Source of the DNA: Prevotella melaninogenica ATCC 25845
GTDB taxonomy: Bacteria > Bacteroidota > Bacteroidia > Bacteroidales > Bacteroidaceae
Assembly: GCF_000144405.1 (NCBI RefSeq)
Contig: NC_014371.1
Location: 1,024,501-1,088,500 of the forward strand
DNA: 64,000 nt
Direction: 5' to 3'
Shown: positions 18,733 through 26,696 of the stretch, piece by piece
Layout: each line of letters starts with the position of its first letter
Numbering within the stretch: position 1 is the first letter of the stretch
Position numbers and translations under genes: made by a program
The notes under the pieces: model-generated
Database searches by the model: none
The model's input: the letters and a program-made list of their open reading frames with translations, nothing else
What the model was told of the DNA's origin: nothing

Positions 18733-19045
18733 CTAAATATTGCAAGGAACAGGGTGGTTCAGCTCATCATACTCATACGTATGCGAACTCCTTCCTCCTA
18801 ACTTCGCCTTGTTGAGTTTCGTAAGCGACGTTGGGTTGGCAGCATTCGTAATACCGAGGATATTATCCACAGCATCATAACGATACCTATTTCCCATCAC
18901 AGTCTGACCATCCGCTGTAAGGTTCATCACCTGCAGACGTTCACGCTGCTTGTCGTAGGTATAGGTAGTCTCCGTGCCATTACCGTACGGACAGTCTTTG
19001 TCACCTCACCCTGCCTACCATAGTAATACACTTCCCCACCCGAAG
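18733..19045 (-). pseudogene. RHS-repeat protein remnant
   Basis: The reverse strand encodes YGNGTETTYTYDKQRERLQV and then RYRYDAVDNILGI and YEYDELN, which are RHS/YD-repeat units. It breaks off at a stop (18733). Upstream, a second piece in another frame (YYGRQGEVTKTVRT) is joined directly to the first, so the region between two RHS segments has been deleted. This is a degraded end of a polymorphic-toxin or wall-associated RHS gene; nothing functional should be made. Confidence 0.75.
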
Positions 19046-19057
19046 TAATTCACCTTT

Positions 19058-19249
19058 TCATGGTCTTATAATGCAACCATTTTCGTCATAAGCTATACTC
19101 CTACTATGTTGCATATCCTTCTGGTTGGACTTTATAGAATCTAAGAAACCTGTCTTTTTGTTAAAGTAAAAGACTTTCCTCTTTAGAGATAACTTTTGAT
19201 TTCTAAACGAACTTCGTGTACAAACTTGCTGCAGACTATTGTCTGGCAT
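19058..19249 (-). pseudogene. Possible short fragment upstream of RHS remnant
   Basis: A 63-codon frame with a YDENGCI end resembling the C-termini of Bacteroidales hypothetical proteins. It has no clear promoter and lies between two decayed or mobile segments. It may be part of the same decayed locus or chance. I do not recognise a family. Confidence 0.3.
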
Positions 19250-19342
19250 AAAATATTAGAATCAACTCTAATCACAATCTGGTCAGTATTTCTATAGTAC
19301 TCAAATTGATGGATGCTATCAGCATATACACACTTAAAATCG

Positions 19343-19718
19343 GGTCTTCAGCAATTTGGAGTGATACCTTTTGAGATTAGAAATTTAAAGATAGGTCACA
19401 CAGAGCAAAGGAGAACACAGAGGTTTTATATAGTTGCAATCGTTAGGCACAGAGGCACAGTTGGTGCGTGGAGGAACAGAGGATATCTGTGAGTTTTATT
19501 AATGCTTTGGTCTACTTCATTACAAAGCAGTGGTTTGCAAGATTAGTTAAAACGTTTATTACCAAAGCTATCAGCAACACGTACACTACGGCTCTGTCGC
19601 TCTTTGTGCCTTCGGCACCTCCGTGAGATTGTCTGCTTTCACCTCCGTGTTCTCCCCCTTTCTGTGTGCCTTTTATAAGCAGTAGGCTTACTTTATCACT
19701 CCATATTTCGGAAGAACC
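19343..19718. mobile_element. MITE-like element, copy M2 (inverted)
   Basis: 376 bp with ends GGTCTTCAGCAATTTGGAGTG (left) and ATCACTCCATATTTCGGAAG (right). The interior carries the M1/M3 motifs in reverse orientation (TTTGTGCCTTCGGCACCTCC). Non-coding. Confidence 0.7.
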
Positions 19719-19775
19719 AGAACTTTTACTTAAAAATTCTAACGTTGTGCTTTCGCACATTCCAACAATTATTAG

Positions 19776-19783
19776 TAAATTTG
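19776..19783 (+). promoter_or_regulatory. -7 box of lacI-like gene
   Basis: TAAATTTG, 34 bases before the start codon. No good -33 TTG at the right distance. Confidence 0.5.
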
Positions 19784-19817
19784 CAGCGCAAAAATATTAT
19801 ATTCACTTCCCATATTT

Positions 19818-20882
19818 ATGGCAGAAAAGATAAGAATCAAAGACATTGCAGAACGTGCAGGTGTAAGTGTTGGAACAGTTGATAGAGTATTGCATAAACG
19901 CCCGAATGTATCGGAATCCGCACTGAAACGAGTGGAAAAGGTGCTGAAGGAGATGAATTATCAGCCGAATGTCTACGCAAGTGCATTGGCTTATAACAAG
20001 AGTTACACGTTCTATTGTTTGATTCCAAAGCACAGCAGTGAGGCTTACTGGGAAGAGATTGAGATTGGTGCCATGAAGGCGGTAGAGGCACGTAGAGACT
20101 TTTATATCGACTTGGAAATCATGTATTACAGTCGATTGGACCCTCACTCTTTTATCGAGACCTACCAGAAATGCCTTAGGCAGAATCCGGATGGCGTTAT
20201 CCTTGTCCCTACGACATTAGAGGTGACACGCCAGTTCACTGATGAACTGCACGATCGCAACATCCCTTTCATTCTGCTCGACTCTTATATGCCATCGCTG
20301 CAACCGCTGTCATTCTACGGACAGGACTCTATCCAGAGTGGTCGTTTTGCTGCTCGAATGCTGATGCTCATTGCTCAAAAGGAGGAAAGCATCATGCTTA
20401 TGAAGCAGACGAAGGACGGAAAGATGGCAAGTCGTCAGCAAGAGAATCGCGAGGTGGGCTTCCGTCATTATATGGAAGAGAACTTCCCTAATATTAAGAT
20501 CTTGGAGGTAAACCTCCCATTAGACGAGGAGCGAAAGCGTTATGATCATATCTTAGAAAAGTTCTTCAGCGAGCATCCAGAAGTACACCATTGTATTACA
20601 CTGAACTCAAAGGCGCATATCGTGGGTAAATTCCTGCTGAAGACGCATCGCCATAACGTTCAGATTATGGGCTATGACGTGGTGCATAAGAATGCTGACT
20701 GCCTGCGAGAGGGTAGCATATCGTTCCTCATCGCACAGCATGCCTACCAACAAGGCTACTTCAGTGTTGACTCCCTCTTCCGTGCTATCGTGCTGAAAAA
20801 GAAGGTTGAACCAGTCAACTACATGCCTATCGACTTGCTTATGCGAGAGAATATAGACTTCTATCATAGGTCGTGGGGGTAA
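19818..20882 (+). CDS. LacI-family transcriptional regulator
   Basis: A 354-residue regulator. The N-terminal LacI helix-turn-helix is clear (IKDIAERAGVSVGTVDRVLH, residues 7-26, and the hinge helix around NYQPNVYASALA). It is followed by a periplasmic-binding-protein-like sugar domain (about 62-340). Members of this Bacteroidales group bind a sugar or sugar phosphate and control carbohydrate genes. No sugar operon adjoins it, so its targets are elsewhere or unknown. The next gene is an antiporter, 478 bp away. Confidence 0.92.
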   Translation: MAEKIRIKDIAERAGVSVGTVDRVLHKRPNVSESALKRVEKVLKEMNYQPNVYASALAYNKSYTFYCLIPKHSSEAYWEEIEIGAMKAVEARRDFYIDLEIMYYSRLDPHSFIETYQKCLRQNPDGVILVPTTLEVTRQFTDELHDRNIPFILLDSYMPSLQPLSFYGQDSIQSGRFAARMLMLIAQKEESIMLMKQTKDGKMASRQQENREVGFRHYMEENFPNIKILEVNLPLDEERKRYDHILEKFFSEHPEVHHCITLNSKAHIVGKFLLKTHRHNVQIMGYDVVHKNADCLREGSISFLIAQHAYQQGYFSVDSLFRAIVLKKKVEPVNYMPIDLLMRENIDFYHRSWG

Positions 20883-21360
20883 AATAAAAAGCCCCACCCC
20901 GACCCTCCCCGAAGGGGGAGGGAGACAAATTTGCTAAGGGTTAGGTGGTGAAGGAGCCCAGCTCAGTCCTCTTTCGAAGGGGTAGGGAGGCAAGAATGCT
21001 ATAAACAAGATGAAAGAAAGGTAGTAAAAGGGGGATGAAATTAAATAAAAGAAGGCATTGATAAAAAGGGTGATGATGCTTAACACATGACGTGCGGAGG
21101 GCTAACACATAATGTGCGAAGGCTTAGCACAAGATGTGCGGAGGGTTAAAATAAGATATGGTAAGGGTGAAAAGGGGATGAATCATAGGTTAATAGAAAT
21201 CATCAACACCTAACATTCAACAGCTAACAATTAACACCCAACATTCATCATTTATCATTCAACATCTGCACAATTCATCAACACCTAACATTTAACACCC
21301 ACCACCCATCCTCCCTCACAAATCATCACCACCCATCACACAACACCAAACACCCAACAA
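20883..21360. other. Intergenic region with several simple repeats
   Basis: It contains a C/G-rich palindrome (CTCCCCgaaGGGGGAG, about 20905-20925), a related CGAAGGGGTAGGGAGGCAAG stretch (about 20975), four ~23-bp tandem units (21079-21167), and a 170-nt tract almost lacking G (about 21190-21360) leading into the antiporter gene. No gene is seen. Confidence 0.6.
21079..21167. repeat. Tandem ~23-bp repeat, 4 units
   Basis: Units start at 21079, 21102, 21123 and 21146, of the form CTTAACACATGACGTGCGGA; the last is the most diverged. Non-coding and of unknown role. Confidence 0.7.
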
Positions 21361-22644
21361 ATGACAGAAAACAAAAAAGGACTCCTCGCGTTGAGTCCGT
21401 TACTTGTGTTCATCGTACTATATCTGGTCACTTCAATCATATCGGGTGACTTCTATAAGGTACCGATTACCGTGGCTTTCATGGCTTCGAGTATCTTTGC
21501 TATTGCCATATCAGGAGGCTATCCACTCGCAAAACGAATTGAGATATACAGCAAGGGAGCCAGCACAGACAACATGATGATGATGCTGTGGATATTCGTA
21601 CTTGCTGGAGCATTCGCCAACTCGGCTAAGGACATGGGCAGTATTGACGCTACGGTCAACCTAACCCTCTCTGTCCTACCAGATAACATGCTGCTGCCAG
21701 GACTCTTCCTCGCTGCTTGCTTCATCTCTATGAGTATCGGAACGAGCGTTGGAACTATCGTTGCACTCACCCCTATCGCAGCAGGTATTGCCACTTCTAC
21801 GGGGAGTTCGCTTCCTTTTGTCGTTGCAATCGTCGTCGGTGGTTCGTTCTTTGGCGACAATCTTTCGTTCATTAGCGATACAACTGTTGTGGCAACAAGA
21901 ACACAGGAGTGTAAGATGGCAGATAAGTTTAGAGTAAACTTCTTCATCGTTGCCCCTGCAGCAGTCTTGATTCTGCTTGTTTATATCTTCTTGGGAAGAG
22001 ACATACATACGACAGGACAAGTCGCTAACGTTGACATCTACAGGGTCATACCTTACATGGCAGTACTGGTTTGTGCACTCTTTGGTATGAATGTGATGGC
22101 CGTATTGACCATTGGAATTGTCCTCACAGGTGCTATCGGTATCATTGATGGCAGCTACGACGTCTATGGTTGGTTTGGAAGTATGGGCGCAGGAATCAAA
22201 GGAATGGGCGAACTGATTATCATCACGATGATGGCAGGTGGTATGTTAGAGATTATCCGTGAGAATGGTGGTATCGACTATCTCATCAAGATGATCACCC
22301 GACACGTCAACAGTAAGCGCGGAGCAGAGCTAACAATAGCTTTCCTCGTAAGTTTGGTGGATATCTGTACAGCCAATAATACGGTAGCAATCCTTACCGT
22401 GGGCGGTATTGCGAAGCAGATAGGCGACCGCTATGGCGTAGATAAACGTAAGGCAGCCAGCATCCTCGACACCTTCTCATGCTGTGCGCAGGGTTTGATT
22501 CCTTACGGTGCACAGATATTAATGGCAGCAGGTTTGGCAAAGATAAACCCTGTGAGCATTGTCCCATTCTTGTATTATCCAATGTTATTGGGCATCACAG
22601 CCTTCCTTTCTATTCTCTTCCATTATCCCCGTCGTTATTCATAA
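21361..22644 (+). CDS. NhaC-type Na+/H+ antiporter
   Basis: A 427-residue polytopic membrane protein with about 11-12 hydrophobic segments. It carries the NhaC-superfamily features ISMSIGTSVGTIVALTPIA and GGSFFGDNLSFISDTTVVAT in the middle, and a second related half (DICTANNTVAILTVGG). It should exchange Na+ (or an amino-acid-like substrate) for protons across the inner membrane. The leader is unusually poor in G. The next gene starts about 100 bp later and may be cotranscribed. Confidence 0.9.
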   Translation: MTENKKGLLALSPLLVFIVLYLVTSIISGDFYKVPITVAFMASSIFAIAISGGYPLAKRIEIYSKGASTDNMMMMLWIFVLAGAFANSAKDMGSIDATVNLTLSVLPDNMLLPGLFLAACFISMSIGTSVGTIVALTPIAAGIATSTGSSLPFVVAIVVGGSFFGDNLSFISDTTVVATRTQECKMADKFRVNFFIVAPAAVLILLVYIFLGRDIHTTGQVANVDIYRVIPYMAVLVCALFGMNVMAVLTIGIVLTGAIGIIDGSYDVYGWFGSMGAGIKGMGELIIITMMAGGMLEIIRENGGIDYLIKMITRHVNSKRGAELTIAFLVSLVDICTANNTVAILTVGGIAKQIGDRYGVDKRKAASILDTFSCCAQGLIPYGAQILMAAGLAKINPVSIVPFLYYPMLLGITAFLSILFHYPRRYS

Positions 22645-22746
22645 CATATCATCATCACCCAACATTCAACACCCATCACTCACCATTCACCACTCCATTA
22701 AACATATCATCAACACCCAACACTCATCACCTAACACCCAATCACC
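22645..22746 (+). other. G-depleted spacer
   Basis: About 100 bp of CA/CT-rich sequence with almost no G, made of CAACACCCAACATTCA-like units. It resembles the leader at 21190-21360 and keeps the mRNA unstructured before the next start. Confidence 0.5.
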
Positions 22747-23586
22747 ATGCAACCAATAGAATCATCTGGAATGGACATCATTCAACGCAACTTCTTTCGA
22801 ATCCTTTGTTCGGGCGCATTCGGCACACAGTCGAACCTCGAACCGATGTCGCCTTTCAAATGGCGAAGACTCATACAGATGGTTGAAGCACAACAAGTGA
22901 TGCCTATCTTTATCAATGGTATCGCAAGACATGCTATGGATGAAGGACTCAACCTGCCAGAGAGTATCATCACTGACATCAAAGCAAAGCAGGAAGAACG
23001 CAAGACTTTAACTGCAAGAATACCCAAGACGGTCAGACTTAGCAATGCGTTACTGAACCGAAGACTCAAGAATCTTATCTATAACGAACTGCATAGTATC
23101 GACACTTCGATTGAGGCGATTGATATGTTAAAGTTGATTGTCAACAACTCTGAGACAATGTTTACACGTGGTATGAACTTAGGTGGTATCATTACGATGG
23201 GCGAATACCTAAGAACTCGGGGTAATAAGGTAGACTTCGTGAAACTCGAGAACTGGCTGAACACCCTGCAGTTGAGTGCTATGGCAGAGCTACAGGGTAA
23301 TGTTCTCATCTCCGTCTTTGGCTTTGAAGAAGACGAAATCCCCTTTGTTAGCAAGAGTGATCCTAATGCTTACCGCCTCACATTACGCAGTATTTCAGAC
23401 TTAGCGAAGGACACTGCGCACGAATGGCACTTCAAACAAAACGCCGTAGGATTTGTACAAAACAACAGTTCCGTACTTCGTCGCAACGTCCGTCGCAGTC
23501 TCCGCTACGTCAGGTATGCACCCATTGAGACAACCAGCAACTTCTTTAGCAACTTCGTCAGAAGCCTTTCTGAGATTGAAGAGTAA
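22747..23586 (+). CDS. Conserved-looking protein of unknown function
   Basis: A 279-residue soluble protein, probably mostly helical. I do not recognise it firmly. The first ~60 residues (RNFFRILCSGAFG, KWRRLIQMVEAQQVMPIF) resemble the N-terminal helices of the 'uncharacterised nucleotidyltransferase' family PF14907, but the catalytic domain is absent. The C-terminal half is Asn/Arg-rich. It lies in tandem behind the antiporter and ahead of the RADAR operon, which has its own promoter, so a link to defence is not supported. Confidence 0.65.
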   Translation: MQPIESSGMDIIQRNFFRILCSGAFGTQSNLEPMSPFKWRRLIQMVEAQQVMPIFINGIARHAMDEGLNLPESIITDIKAKQEERKTLTARIPKTVRLSNALLNRRLKNLIYNELHSIDTSIEAIDMLKLIVNNSETMFTRGMNLGGIITMGEYLRTRGNKVDFVKLENWLNTLQLSAMAELQGNVLISVFGFEEDEIPFVSKSDPNAYRLTLRSISDLAKDTAHEWHFKQNAVGFVQNNSSVLRRNVRRSLRYVRYAPIETTSNFFSNFVRSLSEIEE

Positions 23587-24058
23587 GCTTACGTCTTTAC
23601 ATTGTTAGCCTTAATTCTAAGCTCTCTTGTACCCTCGTATAGCTGTAAAACTTATTACAAAAAAGAATTGATGTATTTACAGAGTTTATGCTTATAATAT
23701 AACAAATGAAGGGTTGCCTGAATTGTCTAATAAGCTACAGTTTAGTAACTTCTTTTTTACTGCGTTATGCAATAAAAAAGGGACTGATTCTTTTGGAAAG
23801 AGAGTACCATTTTGTGAAAAAATAATTTTCTTTTATAATATTTTGATATAACAAGTTATTTTTATACATTTGCAAAATATTAAACATTGATAAAGAGAAT
23901 TATTTCTCTTATCATACATTTGAAGGAAAGCATCATAAACTCTGTGATAATAATCTATGAGGTTAAAGATTTACTTTCCTATAAACTTAAGTTTACTGAG
24001 TATCTAACACTTTCACGTTAAATCTAAGTTTGAAATATAATTTTAATCTAAATAATTC
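23587..24058. other. Upstream region of the RADAR operon
   Basis: 472 bp, markedly AT-rich. Apart from the promoter at 23843-23872 I see no gene. The ~180-nt leader that follows contains no obvious hairpin or attenuator. Confidence 0.5.
23843..23872 (+). promoter_or_regulatory. Promoter of the RADAR operon
   Basis: TTG (23843-23845), 19 bases, TACATTTG (23865-23872). This is a good match to the Bacteroidetes consensus and gives a leader of about 180 nt. Confidence 0.7.
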
Positions 24059-26674
24059 ATGTGTAATAATCAAAATCCAAAGGAAAGCCAAATAACTATT
24101 TGCCTTGAAGATAGCAAGTATGCTCATGGCTTAAAGCAAGAAGAGAGTATTCATTCTCACAACTTCAATCGTGTTATACAGTTAATAAAGAATCAAGTAA
24201 AGAAGTTAAATACTGAAAAATCTCCTTATAATGTTGAACATCAATACAATACTATCTCCATCTTTGGAGGAAGAGGTACTGGTAAAACAACTTTTATTCT
24301 TAGTCTTTTACAAAGCATAGAAGAAGAATACAAAAACGATGCTGAAATTCTAAAGATTATTGATCCTACTCAAATGGAAGAGAAGGAACATGTATTCTTA
24401 GTTATTTTGTCATTGATTGATACGGAAGTACGAAGAAAAATTGAAAGTCATAGAAAAGACAATAATGCAAGTTGTTGCTGCTTTGAAAAGGAATGGAGAA
24501 ATAAGTTAAGTTCTTTAGCTAAAGGTTTGCCTACACTTGAGGGACTAAATAAGAAGCAATACGAAAATTGGGACGATGATTTGTACATTGTCGAGCGTGG
24601 ATTAAATAATGTAAAGTCCGCATACGATTTGGAAAGTAATTTTCATGAATTGGTAGACATTGCTTTAGATATTCTTGGTAAAAAGTTTTTTGTTTTAGCT
24701 TTTGATGATATTGATGTCAACATGTCAAAAGGATGGTCTGTTCTTGAAACGATACGTAAATATCTTACTACACCTAAGTTTGTTATTTTTCTTAGTGGAA
24801 ATCTTACGCTCTATTCATATAATGTCCGTTTACACCAATGGAATCAACTTAAAGAATTAAAAACATTTGAGGAACATGACTACAAAAGCCAAGTAAATCA
24901 GTTAGAAGGACAGTACCTTTTAAAGGTGCTTAAACCAGAGAATAGAATCCAATTGAGAACATTACTCGACTACAAGCACATATATCAAACATCATATATG
25001 ATAAAGGAGGAAGCCAAAGAAATAGTAGAAGTATATTCTACTATCCTAAATAACTTTGGTATTCATAAGAACTCAACTCAACAGTTATTTATCGATTATT
25101 TATTAGGTCTATCTATTCGTAGTCAGATAAGCATACTTTCAGATTATAATGAGCCTGATATTATGAGTCAGATTAATGCATATGTCTCACGTATGATGGT
25201 AGCTGATATTGATGTAGACCTTGCTATTAAAAATCCTATTTTTACAATCATATCGATTGTAGAATATTTGAAAAAATCAAATGGTTTTCCACATTCCTAT
25301 TTGCTTATTCCTAACACTATCAATCATGATATGAATGGGGTCCTTATGGGGTTGACTACTATATTTGCTAACCAAGTTAAACAAAGTCCATGGATTATAT
25401 TCGATTATATGCTTAGAGTAGGCTACACCAGAAATCTCAACTTGCAATTAAGTCCAACAGCCTTTGATCAAATATTATCCTATACTGGTATCACGCAAGA
25501 TATGTCAATAAAGAATATAGTGCTTTTAATGACTGCAGTAGGAAAGGCAAACAATCTAAAGTTACCAGAATTGATACTATTAGAAGGACTTGCCCTAAAG
25601 GCGAAAAAAAACAAAAAGGAAAAAAAGAATGCAATTGATATCATTCTCAAAGGTGATAATATTAGTATGACACCAAAGGTATTAGCTTTGTTACCATTAT
25701 TTTCTTTGGGAAAAGGACAACATCAAAAAACAGAATTGTATTATTCCGTACTTCCATTGTTGTCGACAATATGTATGATTATTCGTTTGGGAAAAGATGC
25801 ATCATCTATCAAGGGCCTGCTTAGTGATTTAAGTTTGCATCGTACTTATCCTATGCCATCAGAGGGACAAATTATATCTGATACTGCTGAAGAGAATATT
25901 TCTTCAAATGAAGAGTTATCAGAAAAACTTGATATAAATATTGAGGACGAATCTGTAAAGAGATTGGTAAAAGCATTAATTGCTTGGAGGGAATCCTTTA
26001 TCCATGATAATGAAAATAGTCCAATTCCTCCTTATCTGTTAGGTCGTATTATGACTCGTTTTACTTCTGCTTTGATAAATGTACCTAATAAGGAGAATTT
26101 AGCAGAACTATTCCAACAGCATTTGATTGTTTTCTTAAACTCTGTTTTGATAGAGGAAGCTAAAGAAATATTTGGTAACAATTTAAATATCAACAATAAT
26201 AATCCAGTAGGCTCTCCACAGTTATTCTATGATAACTTAGGAAAAGTAACAAGTAAAAACGAAGATGGGAAATCCTATTTTGATTCACTTAGTCTTGTAC
26301 GTTGCTTATTATCTTGCCCTCTAATTAGTTTTTTCTTTAGTACAAAAGTTTCTTTAGAAATTAATAAACATGTCAACGACATTATTATTAACGACATGAA
26401 TTTATTCAACACCTTGAGTAAGGCTAATTTTGAAACAAAAGAGAATGACGTAAATGGTAAAATTGATATCACAAAAAAAAATATAAAAGAATCCCTGAAA
26501 CGTATTATAGATGAAAAAGGAGTGGAATTCTTTAGAACAAATATTTATGACATAGAAGATAATAGAAAAGCTTATAAGGTGTTAAAGAATTTACCTTTCG
26601 TGAACAGTATTGCTCAAGACTGTGCAAGGAGATTAAATAACCGATTTAAAAGAAAGTACATAGACAAACAATAA
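24059..26674 (+). CDS. rdrA: RADAR ATPase RdrA
   Basis: An 871-residue P-loop ATPase. Walker A is GGRGTGKTT (residues 70-78) and Walker B is FFVLAFDDID (210-219). A sensor-like FLSGN follows, then a long helical C-terminal region. An ATPase of about 900 residues directly followed by a large adenosine-deaminase-fold protein is the defining layout of RADAR (Gao et al. 2020). In that system RdrA assembles into rings that work with RdrB against phage, with reported A-to-I RNA editing or deamination of adenosine nucleotides. Codon use is AT-rich compared with flanking genes, suggesting horizontal transfer. The assignment rests on architecture and gene pairing, not on a search. Confidence 0.9.
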   Translation: MCNNQNPKESQITICLEDSKYAHGLKQEESIHSHNFNRVIQLIKNQVKKLNTEKSPYNVEHQYNTISIFGGRGTGKTTFILSLLQSIEEEYKNDAEILKIIDPTQMEEKEHVFLVILSLIDTEVRRKIESHRKDNNASCCCFEKEWRNKLSSLAKGLPTLEGLNKKQYENWDDDLYIVERGLNNVKSAYDLESNFHELVDIALDILGKKFFVLAFDDIDVNMSKGWSVLETIRKYLTTPKFVIFLSGNLTLYSYNVRLHQWNQLKELKTFEEHDYKSQVNQLEGQYLLKVLKPENRIQLRTLLDYKHIYQTSYMIKEEAKEIVEVYSTILNNFGIHKNSTQQLFIDYLLGLSIRSQISILSDYNEPDIMSQINAYVSRMMVADIDVDLAIKNPIFTIISIVEYLKKSNGFPHSYLLIPNTINHDMNGVLMGLTTIFANQVKQSPWIIFDYMLRVGYTRNLNLQLSPTAFDQILSYTGITQDMSIKNIVLLMTAVGKANNLKLPELILLEGLALKAKKNKKEKKNAIDIILKGDNISMTPKVLALLPLFSLGKGQHQKTELYYSVLPLLSTICMIIRLGKDASSIKGLLSDLSLHRTYPMPSEGQIISDTAEENISSNEELSEKLDINIEDESVKRLVKALIAWRESFIHDNENSPIPPYLLGRIMTRFTSALINVPNKENLAELFQQHLIVFLNSVLIEEAKEIFGNNLNINNNNPVGSPQLFYDNLGKVTSKNEDGKSYFDSLSLVRCLLSCPLISFFFSTKVSLEINKHVNDIIINDMNLFNTLSKANFETKENDVNGKIDITKKNIKESLKRIIDEKGVEFFRTNIYDIEDNRKAYKVLKNLPFVNSIAQDCARRLNNRFKRKYIDKQ

Positions 26675-26696
26675 GGTGATTATATCCATCTGAAAC

